This document shows, in pieces, positions 1 through 8,169 of a DNA stretch of 10,936 bases (position 1 is the stretch's first letter; each line of letters opens with the position of its first letter). The stretch spans positions 1-10,936 of the forward strand of contig USFH01000071.1 of the NCBI GenBank assembly GCA_900553925.1. The letters are read 5' to 3'. The notes beneath the pieces were generated by a model that saw nothing but the letters and a program-made list of their open reading frames with translations, searched no databases and was not told the DNA's origin. The DNA is from an uncultured Clostridium sp. (GTDB taxonomy: Bacteria > Bacillota > Clostridia > Lachnospirales > Lachnospiraceae). The position numbers were made by a program, and so were the translations under genes.

Positions 1-177
1 AACCGTTCCGGCATGCCGGGCGGGCAGACGCTCGGCCCGATTGTATCCTCGTACCTGCCAATGCGTGCGTGTGATATCGGTATTCCGATTCTTGCCATGC
101 ACTCTGCAAGTGAGTTGATGCACAAAGATGATTACAGTGCTTTAAGCAATCTGTTAAAACAGTTTTATCTTGCATAA
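1..177 (+). CDS. M18 family aminopeptidase, C-terminal end (partial)
   Basis: The first 58 codons of the window are open in frame 1 and end at TAA (175-177). The peptide carries the C-terminal signature of M18 zinc aminopeptidases (aspartyl aminopeptidase type): a GMPGGQTLGPI segment, then DIGIPILAMHSASE. In this family the His of the AMHS motif is a ligand of the dinuclear metal centre. These enzymes are cytosolic, form large multimers and remove N-terminal, preferentially acidic, residues from peptides. Most of the protein (about 430-470 residues is usual) lies upstream of the window, so its start, promoter and substrate pocket cannot be judged. The gene converges on gdpD and ends 14 bases before a strong hairpin. 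Family assignment is by motif recognition; substrate preference is not shown. Confidence 0.85.
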   Translation, partial: NRSGMPGGQTLGPIVSSYLPMRACDIGIPILAMHSASELMHKDDYSALSNLLKQFYLA

Positions 178-191
178 CATCCATGCATAAC

Positions 192-226
192 AAAAAGGAG
201 GAGAATTTGCATTCTCTTCCTTTTTT
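192..226. terminator. Bidirectional rho-independent terminator
   Basis: A 15-bp stem (192-206 with 211-225, one G-T wobble) closes on a four-base loop (TTGC). The ends of the arms are A5 on one side and T6 on the other, so either strand gives a hairpin followed by a U-run. It lies between the end of the M18 peptidase gene and the end of gdpD, and should stop both convergent transcripts. Confidence 0.9.
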
Positions 227-243
227 ATTTCCTGTATATAGCT

Positions 244-2085
244 TTAATATTTATAGATAATCCGTTTCATCCAGTCTTCTATAATGGAATCATTCGCATT
301 TAAAATAATCTCCTTTGTCTCCGCCGGATTATCTGTGATAATTCCATCAACATCCAGCAAAAGCAGGTCTTTGATATATGCTTCATTATTCACTGTCCAT
401 GCATAGATTTTTTTACCTTTTGCATGAATTTTGCTGACCATATTATTACTGATATAGGTATGTTTGATACTGAATCCATCAATGCCCTGCATTCCCGCAA
501 AATCTCCGAATGCCATCGTCATAATGTAAAGTGTGGATATCTCGGGATCTAATTCTTTCGCTTCCCGCAATGCCTTGACGCTCTGTGACCCCAGCATACA
601 CTGATCCACAAAATCATACTCATGCAACAGATTCACGATTCCCTGCACATAATTTTGATCCGTGTCCGCAGGTTTTAATTCTATATTCAGAAATACATCA
701 TTTTCTTTGGCAAAAATAAGTACTTCCTCAAGTGTCGGAATATGTGTACCATCATAAGATCGGTCAAAATAGCTTCCCACATCCAGCTTGCTGATATAGT
801 CATAATCCACCTCTCCTACCTTGTGTCTGACATTGGCAGTACGATACAGACTTTCATCATGCATGATAATATATACACCATCTTTTGTCTGCCTCACATC
901 TAATTCAATAATATCCGCTCCGTCTTCAACCGCCTGCTCAAATGCCGGCATTGTATTCTCCGGTGCTTTGCCCGCATCCCCACGATGTGCTGTCACGGAT
1001 GCATTGGTTGGATATGCAATTCGGAATGACATGTAATTATTGGTTGACAGATAGACATAGCAGCCATTTAAAATCAATCCAAAAGCTACAGCTGAGGCTA
1101 AAAATGTATGCTGTCTCTTCCGCGAACGGTCAGAAAGAAGTTTTTCTTCCCGTTCTTGCATCTTACTTAGATGGAGTTCCTTAAACTCCGCATACTCCAT
1201 ATCCCCTTCCCGCTCATAAAATTGTGCGCAAATATATGCATGGATAAGTGGTGTTGTAACAATTACAATCAACACATACAAAATCACAGATGCCGCCCGA
1301 AAAACAGTGTCTACCACAACAAATACTGTTTTATTCGGAACGATCTGCATGACAACCTTTGAAATACCGGCAGCAAATACGCCTTCTAAAAGTACTGCAA
1401 CGACTGCGATTGACAGATTTAAACCTATCACGCCAATCATCATCAGCAATACATGATTTTTCATTGCCTGATTACTCATCCGGCGCGCCTGACGGTAACT
1501 CACTTTATACAACACAAAATAATTCAGTGTAAATATCTGTCTGAAAAATGTGACACACAATACCAGATAAATTGCTAACGCTCCCATCAGACCAAACTTA
1601 TAGTTTTTAAGAAAGTGCATCAAAAACTCCGGCAATTTCATACCAAGCAACGTGCCGGATAAGGTCAGAGAATACGTAAACGGAAGAATAAACAATACAT
1701 ATCCAAGTGTAAGCAGATTCTTCGGTGCAAGGCTCCGGCAGGCATTACCGATTCCATGCAGCAATATATCCATCGGATTCAGCTTTTCGCGCCGCACCGA
1801 TGCTTCCATACTAAATATGATTCCTGACAGGTTCACTAACAAGAAAAACGATATCAAAATCAACATCAGCAAAAACGATACATATGTGATCGGAGACCGC
1901 ATATACCGGTGGATTGTTCCGGACGAAAGGTATGAAATTCCCGCAATGTTCATAGACAGATTCAGCAATCCGTACATCGCCGGTGTCAAAATTGCCAGAG
2001 ACAATACCCGGTAAACCACTTCAAAAAAAGCAATAGAGGAAATGTTATACCGCAGCATTTTCACCGCCTGTTTCAAACGACCCAT
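244..2085 (-). CDS. Membrane-anchored glycerophosphodiester phosphodiesterase
   Basis: The product should hydrolyse glycerophosphodiesters to sn-glycerol 3-phosphate and an alcohol at the cell surface. From the start at 2085 it has 613 residues. About residues 15-350 are hydrophobic with seven or eight predicted membrane segments, matching the membrane domain often fused to GDPD enzymes in Firmicutes. After the last segment comes a catalytic GDPD domain (about 365-600). It has AHRG, the following ENT, the ELD acidic pair, the MHD histidine and NIELKP, which include the metal ligands and catalytic His residues of the family, and ends with DGIITDNP. I prefer ATG 2085 over ATG 2100: GGAGG (2098-2094) lies 8 bases before it, and the longer start would use that site as codons 1-3. 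The gene has its own promoter and terminates at the 192-226 hairpin. Substrate (phospholipid headgroups or teichoic-acid polymers) is not determined. Confidence 0.9.
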   Translation of the reverse strand: MGRLKQAVKMLRYNISSIAFFEVVYRVLSLAILTPAMYGLLNLSMNIAGISYLSSGTIHRYMRSPITYVSFLLMLILISFFLLVNLSGIIFSMEASVRREKLNPMDILLHGIGNACRSLAPKNLLTLGYVLFILPFTYSLTLSGTLLGMKLPEFLMHFLKNYKFGLMGALAIYLVLCVTFFRQIFTLNYFVLYKVSYRQARRMSNQAMKNHVLLMMIGVIGLNLSIAVVAVLLEGVFAAGISKVVMQIVPNKTVFVVVDTVFRAASVILYVLIVIVTTPLIHAYICAQFYEREGDMEYAEFKELHLSKMQEREEKLLSDRSRKRQHTFLASAVAFGLILNGCYVYLSTNNYMSFRIAYPTNASVTAHRGDAGKAPENTMPAFEQAVEDGADIIELDVRQTKDGVYIIMHDESLYRTANVRHKVGEVDYDYISKLDVGSYFDRSYDGTHIPTLEEVLIFAKENDVFLNIELKPADTDQNYVQGIVNLLHEYDFVDQCMLGSQSVKALREAKELDPEISTLYIMTMAFGDFAGMQGIDGFSIKHTYISNNMVSKIHAKGKKIYAWTVNNEAYIKDLLLLDVDGIITDNPAETKEIILNANDSIIEDWMKRIIYKY

Positions 2086-2129
2086 AACTTTTTCCTCCAT
2101 TTCTTTCCATATTTTTCAAACGACTGATA

Positions 2130-2138
2130 ATTATATCA
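2130..2138 (-). promoter_or_regulatory. Extended -10 SigA promoter of gdpD
   Basis: Reading the minus strand, TGATATAAT gives a consensus TATAAT (2135-2130) with the TG of an extended -10 element at 2138-2137. No good TTGACA-like -35 is present at 16-18 bases, which is usual for extended -10 promoters. Transcription should start near 2123, giving a leader of roughly 40 bases to ATG 2085. Confidence 0.7.
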
Positions 2139-2166
2139 TAGCCTAAAAACATTTCTCTATAATGCA

Positions 2167-3201
2167 TTACAAAATCAGCATAGCATCGCCAAACGAGAAG
2201 AATCGATATTTCTCCTCGACCGCAATCTTATATGCTTCAAGGATCTTCTCCCGGTCATATAATGCAGAGACCAACATCAACAGTGTCGATTCCGGCAGAT
2301 GAAAATTCGTAATCAGGCGGTCAACCACCTTGAATTTGTATCCCGGATAGATAAAGATATCCGTCCAGCCACTACAGGCACGCACATGTCCTGTCTCATC
2401 TGCAACCGTCTCGAGCGTACGCGTGCTCGTTGTACCAACCGATACGATCTTGCCGCCATTTGCTTTCGTCGCATTGATCGTATTGGCAGCTTCCTCGTCG
2501 ATCACATAGAACTCACTGTGCATGTGATGCTCTAAGATGTTATCAACCTTTACCGGACGGAATGTACCAAGGCCGACATGCAAGGTCACTCTCGCGATCT
2601 TGATACCTTTTTCCTTGATCTGTTCCAACAGTTCTTTCGTAAAATGCAAGCCTGCCGTCGGTGCCGCTGCCGAACCGGTATGTGTTGCATAGACCGTCTG
2701 ATAACGATCCTTGTCCTCCAGCCGGTGTGTAATATATGGCGGAAGCGGCATCTGCCCAAGCTCGTCTAACACTTCTTCGAAGATTCCTTCGTATTCAAAG
2801 CGGATCAGACGATTGCCCTCTTCGACAATGTCAATCACTTCACCGACAAGCTTTCCTTCTCCAAAAGATATCCGCGCACCTACACGTGCCTTCTTGCCCG
2901 GCTTCACCAGCGTCTCCCAGACTTTATCATCATGGCGCTTCAAGAGCAGCACCTCAATGGACGCTCCTGTATCTTCCTTCACGCCAATCAGTCTGGCCGG
3001 AATAACCTTTGTATCATTGATGACTAGACAATCACCCGGATTTAAGTATTCAATCACATCCGAGAAATGCCGGTGCTCGATTCCACCTGTCTCACGGTTC
3101 AACACCATAAGCCGGGAATCGCTTCGCTTCAGGAGCGGATCCTGCGCGATCAGCTCCTGCGGCAACTCATAATTAAAATCACTTAACTTCATTTCGTTCA
3201 T
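2167..3201 (-). CDS. queA: tRNA ribosyltransferase-isomerase QueA
   Basis: QueA transfers and isomerises the ribosyl part of S-adenosylmethionine onto preQ1 at position 34 of tRNAs with GUN anticodons, giving epoxyqueuosine, a late step of queuosine synthesis in the cytosol. The 344-residue product is the usual length and matches the family along its length: MKLSDFNYELP near the N-terminus, MPLPPYI (151-157), YATHTGSAAAPTAGLHFT (171-188), LHVGLGTFRPV (207-217), GTTSTRTLE (256-264) and NFHLPESTLLMLVSA (299-313). ATG 3201 is chosen because GGAG (3214-3211) lies 9 bases upstream. ATG 3192 would begin directly at MKLSDF but is 18 bases from that site. ATG 3216 and 3252 are poorly supported. The usual partner tgt is not in the window. 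It lies 127 bases after pheT and may have its own promoter. Confidence 0.95.
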   Translation of the reverse strand: MNEMKLSDFNYELPQELIAQDPLLKRSDSRLMVLNRETGGIEHRHFSDVIEYLNPGDCLVINDTKVIPARLIGVKEDTGASIEVLLLKRHDDKVWETLVKPGKKARVGARISFGEGKLVGEVIDIVEEGNRLIRFEYEGIFEEVLDELGQMPLPPYITHRLEDKDRYQTVYATHTGSAAAPTAGLHFTKELLEQIKEKGIKIARVTLHVGLGTFRPVKVDNILEHHMHSEFYVIDEEAANTINATKANGGKIVSVGTTSTRTLETVADETGHVRACSGWTDIFIYPGYKFKVVDRLITNFHLPESTLLMLVSALYDREKILEAYKIAVEEKYRFFSFGDAMLIL

Positions 3202-3242
3202 ATCTATCTGCTCCATGTTTCTTCTATATACACTGGGTGCAA

Positions 3243-3251
3243 AATATAACA
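3243..3251 (-). promoter_or_regulatory. Possible extended -10 promoter of queA
   Basis: In the 127-base gap between pheT and queA the minus strand reads TGTTATATT: a five-of-six -10 box (TATATT, 3248-3243) with an upstream TG (3251-3250). No convincing -35 accompanies it. I see no terminator hairpin after pheT, so queA may also be reached by readthrough from pheST. The gap otherwise shows nothing I recognise, including no preQ1 riboswitch aptamer. Confidence 0.4.
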
Positions 3252-3328
3252 TGCTGTACTACGCATAAGCTATATCCGTTTTCCATACACGCAATGTACA
3301 AAAAGGCTTCCCTCACTGCACAATTTCA

Positions 3329-5755
3329 TTATGCCCGGATTTCAATACCCATCTTCGAAAGCTCTGTGAGAAGCTTCTCCACAACCGGATTAACATCTGC
3401 ATCAGTCAAAGTCTTTGTCTTGTCACGGAATACAAGTGAATATGCAACAGACTTCTTGCCAGGTGCTACCTGCTCACCTTCATAGACATCGAACAGCTTG
3501 TAGCTTTCTAACATCTTTCCGCCACATTTCTTGATGACCTTCTCGATCTCGCCAACAAATACCGTCTTATCCACAACCAATGCCAAATCACGTGTAACAC
3601 TTGGGAACTTCGCGATCCCTTCGTACTTTCTGTCAAATGTCGTAAGCATTGTAACTGTCTGCATGTCAAGAACTGCAACATAGACTTCTTTCTTCATACC
3701 ATAGTTTTCAACAACCTCCGGATGAAGCTGTCCAAGATAACCAACGGAAAGCTTACCCTTCGTGATATTAGCCTGACGTCCCGGATGTAAGAATGGATGC
3801 TCAGAAGTTGGCTCGTAGCTTACTTCCTTTGCAAATCCAAGCTTCTCTGTCAGCTCTTCGATCACACCCTTCAGGTCGAAGAAATCGCCCTCGCCGAACA
3901 TACCGAGGGTTAACATCATACGCTCATCCGGAAGCTCTGTCAGCGGAAGTGCCTTTGGCAGATATACATTTGCAAGCTCATACAATCTTGCATGCTTATT
4001 TCTACGGTTATAGTTTGTAGAAAGAGATGTCAGCATACCATTCAATGGAAGCGTTCTCATGATAGAGAAGTCCTCACCAAGTGGGTTCATGATCTGGATT
4101 GCATTTCTATATACGGAATCCTGTGGGATTAACAGCTTATCAAATACCTTCGGACTCTCGAACGAATAATGCATAGCTCCGGAGAAACCATCACCCTCAA
4201 CAATATTTCTTACGATATCATTTACACGCTCTGCATAGCTCTTCTTACCGGCAGTAGACTCGCCGTGTGGCAGTGTCGTCGGAATATTGGCGTAGCCATA
4301 GAAACGTGCCACTTCCTCTGCAAGGTCTGCCATACATTTGAGATCCTGACGGAAGGTAGGGATTGTCAGCATATTTGTCTTTTCATCATAACGAAGCTCC
4401 AGCTTCTTGAAGATGGAAAGCATAACATCAGAAGAAATGTCTGTTCCGAGCAGCTTGTTCATCTTCTCCGGCTCAAACGGAAGCTCGATCTCCTTGACTG
4501 GATTTGGATATACATCCACCATACCGTCAACGACCTTACCACAGCCAAGCTCCTCGATCAACTGACAGGCACGATTGATTGCCTGTTCTGCCAAGTTTGG
4601 ATCAAGTCCCTTCACGAATTTTGCGGCTGCATCAGTAGCAAGACCGATTCGCTTTGTTGTGAGACGGATATTCGTACCGTCGAAGCAGGCTGCCTCGAAC
4701 AACAATGTCTTGATGTCATCCGTAACCATGGAATTCTCGCCACCCATGATACCGGCGATACCGATTTCCTTCTCGCCGTCACAGATCATCAGAACGTCTT
4801 TATCCATCTTACGTTCCTGACCGTCCAGTGTCACAAATGTATCACCGTCATTTGCACGTTTTACAACAATCTTCTTGCCTGCGATCGTATCTAAGTCATA
4901 CGCGTGCATTGGCTGACCGTACTCTTCCATAACATAGTTTGTGATATCAACCAGATTGTTGATGGAACGGATTCCCTGCGAAGCCAGTCTCTCACGCATC
5001 CATTTTGGAGAAGGTCCGATCTTCAAATCTGTCACAACTCTGGCTGTGTAACGTGGGCACAAATCCGGTGCCTGCACATCCACGGTAATGTAATCATTGA
5101 CATCGCCGCCACTGCCCTGTACTTTAATCTCCGGCTCGTGGAATTCCTTGTCAAAGGTTGCAGCAGCTTCTCTTGCCATACCGATCATAGAGAAACAATC
5201 CACACGGTTCGATGTAATCTCATACTCTACAACGGAATCATGCAGGCCAAGTGCTGCGATTGCATCATCGCCCGGCTTTACGCCCGACTCTTCCCCGAAA
5301 ATGTAAATACCATACTCCGGTGCCTCCGGATACAGATCTCTGGATGAGCCAAGCTCTTCGATGGAGCACATCATACCATCGCTCTCAATACCACGAAGCT
5401 TTCCCTTCTTGATCTTGATGCCGTCCTCCGGAAGTGGCTCGCCATCATGTCCGCCTGCAACCTTGCCGCCATCTAGGACAACCGGTACGAGATCACCTTC
5501 CTTTACATTTGGGGCACCTGTTACGATCTGGATCGTCCCGGCACCGATATTTACCTGACAGATAATGAGTTTATCTGCGTCCGGGTGCTTCTCGATCTTC
5601 TCGATCTTACCAACGACTATCTTCTCTAAATTCTTATCTTTTTTCTCGTATCCTTCTACATGAGAACCGGACAGTGTCATCGCATCTACGAAATCCTGTA
5701 CGTCCACGTCTAAATCAGGAACATATACTTTTAACCATGAAATCGGTGTATTCAT
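3329..5755 (-). CDS. pheT: Phenylalanyl-tRNA synthetase beta subunit
   Basis: With PheS this forms the cytosolic (alpha-beta)2 enzyme that charges tRNA-Phe; the beta subunit holds the editing site for mischarged Tyr and tRNA contacts. The 808 residues match the full-length bacterial form. Domains in order: N-terminal helix; EMAP/OB-fold tRNA-binding domain (about 42-155, KIEKHPDADKLIICQVN); B3/B4 editing domain (about 215-390, including the ITNYVMEEYGQPMHAYD segment); B5 domain (about 405-480); catalytic-like core (about 490-690); ferredoxin-fold anticodon-binding domain (about 715-807, KFPSVTRDLALVVDK to the end). ATG 5755 is preceded by GGAGG (5767-5763) at 7 bases. It starts 15 bases after the pheS stop, so the two are cotranscribed under the T-box. 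No truncation or frameshift is seen. Confidence 0.98.
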   Translation of the reverse strand: MNTPISWLKVYVPDLDVDVQDFVDAMTLSGSHVEGYEKKDKNLEKIVVGKIEKIEKHPDADKLIICQVNIGAGTIQIVTGAPNVKEGDLVPVVLDGGKVAGGHDGEPLPEDGIKIKKGKLRGIESDGMMCSIEELGSSRDLYPEAPEYGIYIFGEESGVKPGDDAIAALGLHDSVVEYEITSNRVDCFSMIGMAREAAATFDKEFHEPEIKVQGSGGDVNDYITVDVQAPDLCPRYTARVVTDLKIGPSPKWMRERLASQGIRSINNLVDITNYVMEEYGQPMHAYDLDTIAGKKIVVKRANDGDTFVTLDGQERKMDKDVLMICDGEKEIGIAGIMGGENSMVTDDIKTLLFEAACFDGTNIRLTTKRIGLATDAAAKFVKGLDPNLAEQAINRACQLIEELGCGKVVDGMVDVYPNPVKEIELPFEPEKMNKLLGTDISSDVMLSIFKKLELRYDEKTNMLTIPTFRQDLKCMADLAEEVARFYGYANIPTTLPHGESTAGKKSYAERVNDIVRNIVEGDGFSGAMHYSFESPKVFDKLLIPQDSVYRNAIQIMNPLGEDFSIMRTLPLNGMLTSLSTNYNRRNKHARLYELANVYLPKALPLTELPDERMMLTLGMFGEGDFFDLKGVIEELTEKLGFAKEVSYEPTSEHPFLHPGRQANITKGKLSVGYLGQLHPEVVENYGMKKEVYVAVLDMQTVTMLTTFDRKYEGIAKFPSVTRDLALVVDKTVFVGEIEKVIKKCGGKMLESYKLFDVYEGEQVAPGKKSVAYSLVFRDKTKTLTDADVNPVVEKLLTELSKMGIEIRA

Positions 5756-5770
5756 CTTCTTACCTCCATC

Positions 5771-6790
5771 TTAGAACTGATTCAAAAATCTTGTATCGTT
5801 TTCGTACAAGAGACGCATATCATCGATCTCGTACTTTAAGAGTGTGATACGCTCGAGTCCGATACCAAATGCGAATCCCGAATACTCCTCCGGATCAATG
5901 CCACACATTTCCAATACGTGCGGGTGAACCATACCACAGCCAAGAATCTCAATCCAGCCACTGCCCTTACATACACGACAGCCCTTGCCGCCACACTTGA
6001 AGCAGGTGATATCCACCTCTGCAGAAGGCTCTGTAAATGGGAAATGGTGCGGACGGAACTTCGTCTTTGTCTTCTCGCCAAAGAATTCCTTCGCGAACTG
6101 ATCGAGTGTTCCCTTCAGATCCGCCATTGTGATTCCCTTGTCAACAACCAGTCCCTCAACCTGATGGAAGGATGGTGAATGCGTTGCATCTACTTCGTCA
6201 GAACGAAATACTCTACCCGGTGACAGAATACGGATTGGCAGCTTACCCTGCTCCATAATTCTTGCCTGTACCGGTGATGTCTGTGTACGAAGCAGAATGT
6301 CCTTTGTGATATAGAACGTATCCTGCTCATCCTTTGCCGGATGGTTTGCAGGGATATTCAAAAGTTCAAAGTTGTATTTGTCATATTCGATTTCCGGTCC
6401 GGATACGATCTCATATCCCATACCGATAAATACGCGCTCTAAGTCTTCAAGTGCAATTTGGTTCGGATGTCTGTGTCCGTCGATCTTCTTCACACCAGGA
6501 AGTGTAACATCGATCGTCTCACGCTTCATCTTCTCCGCGCGCAGAGCAGAATTGATGGATTTCATCTTCTCCTCGAGCTTTGCTTCGATGTTCGCACGTG
6601 TCTCATTTACCATCTGTCCAACCTTCGGACGATCTTCCGGAGCCACATCCTTCATACTCTTCAATACCTGGGTTAATTCCCCCTTCTTACCAAGGATCGA
6701 CACCTTGATATCATTCAAGAGGTTGATATCCTGTGCCTCTGCGATCTTGGAAAGTGCCTGTTCTCTGATGCTTTGCAACTTTTCTTTCAT
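5771..6790 (-). CDS. pheS: Phenylalanyl-tRNA synthetase alpha subunit
   Basis: PheS is the catalytic class II subunit that activates phenylalanine with ATP and transfers it to tRNA-Phe. The 339-residue product is typical. It has an N-terminal coiled-coil tRNA-binding arm (about 1-90), motif 1 around HRHPNQIALEDLERVF (106-121), motif 2 at GRVFRSDEVDATHSPSFHQ (192-210) and motif 3 at GFAFGIGLERITLLKY (305-320). A CX2CX4CX2C cluster (Cys 263, 266, 271, 274) is a possible zinc site as seen in some bacterial PheS. ATG 6790 is chosen because MKEKLQSIRE is the normal PheS N-terminus and GGAGG (6805-6801) lies 10 bases before it. The frame is open further upstream only because the T-box leader happens to lack stops there. 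It is the first gene after the T-box terminator and is followed closely by pheT. Confidence 0.98.
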   Translation of the reverse strand: MKEKLQSIREQALSKIAEAQDINLLNDIKVSILGKKGELTQVLKSMKDVAPEDRPKVGQMVNETRANIEAKLEEKMKSINSALRAEKMKRETIDVTLPGVKKIDGHRHPNQIALEDLERVFIGMGYEIVSGPEIEYDKYNFELLNIPANHPAKDEQDTFYITKDILLRTQTSPVQARIMEQGKLPIRILSPGRVFRSDEVDATHSPSFHQVEGLVVDKGITMADLKGTLDQFAKEFFGEKTKTKFRPHHFPFTEPSAEVDITCFKCGGKGCRVCKGSGWIEILGCGMVHPHVLEMCGIDPEEYSGFAFGIGLERITLLKYEIDDMRLLYENDTRFLNQF

Positions 6791-6808
6791 TTCCTGTTTT
6801 CCTCCATT

Positions 6809-6840
6809 AAAAAAACTCCGTCCTATACTAGGGACGAAGT
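6809..6840 (-). terminator. T-box-controlled terminator before pheS
   Basis: On the minus strand ACTTCGTCC (6840-6832) pairs with GGACGGAGT (6823-6815), with one U-G wobble and an eight-base loop, followed by a run of seven Ts (6815-6809). Its 5' arm overlaps the CCCT needed by the antiterminator, so the two structures exclude each other. It ends a few bases before the pheS ribosome binding site. Confidence 0.92.
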
Positions 6841-7121
6841 AATATCCGCGGTACCACCCTGATTCGACTATGACAGTCGCACTCATTGTATGCGTAACGT
6901 GCATAACACGACGAATCCTACTTTCCACTGCACCACGACAATGGCATGTTCAAATCCGCGACTCCGGTGTGAAAATGAGATCTTCCTCTACTGAACAGGG
7001 CTTGCAGCCGTGACCCCGTCTCTCTGTCAGGTCTTGAAAATCCTTGTTGCACCTTCAACGTCTTTTATCTTATTCTGTTCTTGCAGGCGCATCATCATTC
7101 ATTCCGCAAATGCACCTATCA
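6809..7121 (-). promoter_or_regulatory. T-box leader (tRNA-Phe sensing) of pheST
   Basis: The 396 bases between pheS and the next gene hold a T-box riboswitch. The minus strand contains the canonical T-box sequence AGGGTGGTACCGCG (6860-6847), whose bulge pairs with the uncharged tRNA acceptor end. It can pair through AGGG with CCCT just downstream to form the antiterminator. Further upstream are Stem I hallmarks: AGAGAGAC (7025-7018) with GGCTGCAAGCC near the apex, and complementary GAACAG/CTGTTC arms. A UUC triplet (6973-6971) followed by A sits in the 3' side of the proximal Stem I loop. It is the expected Phe specifier and fits the downstream genes. A small perfect hairpin (6879-6865) lies just before the T-box sequence. 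Uncharged tRNA-Phe should stabilise the antiterminator and turn on pheST. The specifier assignment is from alignment by eye. Confidence 0.93.
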
Positions 7122-7127
7122 AGAAAC

Positions 7128-7155
7128 ATTTTAGCACAATAAATAGCTGTGTCAA
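7128..7155 (-). promoter_or_regulatory. SigA promoter of the pheST T-box transcript
   Basis: A perfect TTGACA -35 (7155-7150) is separated by 16 bases from TAAAAT (7133-7128), which is preceded by TG one base upstream (extended -10). Transcription should begin near 7121, just before the Stem I region of the T-box. It lies 31 bases after the stop of the upstream membrane-protein gene. Confidence 0.85.
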
Positions 7156-7186
7156 CCCCGAAATCTGTAACGATTGTATCTTTTAT

Positions 7187-8101
7187 TCATCCTCTTATTG
7201 CATCCACACAAGCATCGATCAGTTCTTCTTCCTTGAAATCAATCTCGTAGAACAGGTCTGTCTCCGGTTCCGATAATGTCAGCCGATAGATTTCCTTGCC
7301 GTTTTTCTCCTCGACACGGTTCTTGGAGAGATACCGCACATCGTCTAGACGAATTACATCCGTGTGAAACCAATACGTTGCAATCAGGAAATCATCCGTC
7401 ACAAAGATTCCATGATACCGGAAATACAAGCTGTCACGCAGTTCCGTATTAAGCTGTTCAATCACAGCACTTCTCCGTCCATATGCCCGCAGCTTCTTCG
7501 CCTGCGGATTCTTGTACGGATGCATCCAGATACGAACCACATATGAAAGCACGATCACATACACGAGCGATAATGCAATCAGAATAATATACGCAATCCC
7601 GGTATATACATACGGATAATCCGGTTCACTGATCACATAAGAATCGTAGAAGCCATCCAGAATCTGCATGGGAACATCCCCATTCTTGGATAATCCCGCT
7701 ATGATATGCTCTGGCACGACTTCATCCTTCACGATCCGCCCCTTGATCGTCCGGTTCGCAATATATGCTTTGGGTTTCTTCGTATTTATAAGGAAAAATG
7801 TCATGTAATCATCCTGAAAATTATAGTAATACGCGCCTTTAATCTTCCCCTCAACCAGATAATTATACCCGGTATAATATAGATTCTTTGCATCATAGCG
7901 GACACTCGTCTGCTTCGCATCGTATAGTTTTTCGATACGTTCCTGTACAGATTCCGTATCGGAAATGGTATAGCACTGCGCAACATGGAAGAACGAATAC
8001 CGCACAGCAACCGCAATCAGCGCAAGTAAAAGAACCATGATCGGCAGAACCATGGCGAGCGTATTTTTCATTATAATCAATTCAAACTTCTTATGCTTCA
8101 T
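7187..8101 (-). CDS. Two-helix membrane protein of unknown function, PH-like C-terminus
   Basis: I do not recognise this 304-residue protein. It has a hydrophobic N-terminal helix (about 13-36), a loop domain (about 37-163) and a second helix (about 164-192) followed by basic residues (RIWMHPYKNPQAKKLRAYGRR). By the positive-inside rule the loop should be outside the cell and the rest in the cytoplasm. The C-terminal 80 residues (FRYHGIFVTDDFLI, VIRLDDVRYLSKNRVEEKNGKE, ELIDACVDAI) alternate strands and end in a helix, resembling bacterial PH-like domains; this is a shape argument only. ATG 8101 is preceded by AAGGGTGA (8118-8111) at 9 bases. A good promoter lies upstream. There is no terminator between its stop and the pheST promoter, so transcripts may run into the T-box leader, where the T-box terminator would stop them. 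Confidence 0.85.
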   Translation of the reverse strand: MKHKKFELIIMKNTLAMVLPIMVLLLALIAVAVRYSFFHVAQCYTISDTESVQERIEKLYDAKQTSVRYDAKNLYYTGYNYLVEGKIKGAYYYNFQDDYMTFFLINTKKPKAYIANRTIKGRIVKDEVVPEHIIAGLSKNGDVPMQILDGFYDSYVISEPDYPYVYTGIAYIILIALSLVYVIVLSYVVRIWMHPYKNPQAKKLRAYGRRSAVIEQLNTELRDSLYFRYHGIFVTDDFLIATYWFHTDVIRLDDVRYLSKNRVEEKNGKEIYRLTLSEPETDLFYEIDFKEEELIDACVDAIRG

Positions 8102-8132
8102 CGGATTTTGTCACCCTTCGCGAATTTCTTCT

Positions 8133-8161
8133 ATCTTATCATTTTACGTATTTGCATTCAA
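8133..8161 (-). promoter_or_regulatory. SigA promoter of the two-helix membrane protein gene
   Basis: TTGAAT (8161-8156) and TAAGAT (8138-8133) are spaced by 17 bases, and the -10 has an extended TG one base upstream. Transcription should start near 8126, about 25 bases before ATG 8101. It lies back to back with the plus-strand promoter at 8170-8197. Confidence 0.7.
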
Positions 8162-8169
8162 CTTTTTTT

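Noticed and set aside
3202..3328. Possible preQ1 riboswitch or terminator between pheT and queA
   Set aside because: No preQ1 aptamer pattern is recognisable and the only hairpin near the T-run has two G-C pairs.
4169..4894. Plus-strand open frame of 241 codons
   Set aside because: Lies wholly inside pheT on the opposite strand, has no ribosome binding site and no recognisable domain; pheT is intact and highly conserved.
6791..6928. Open frame extending pheS by 46 residues upstream
   Set aside because: It reads through the T-box sequence and terminator hairpin, has no PheS-like residues, and the true start at 6790 has a good GGAGG.
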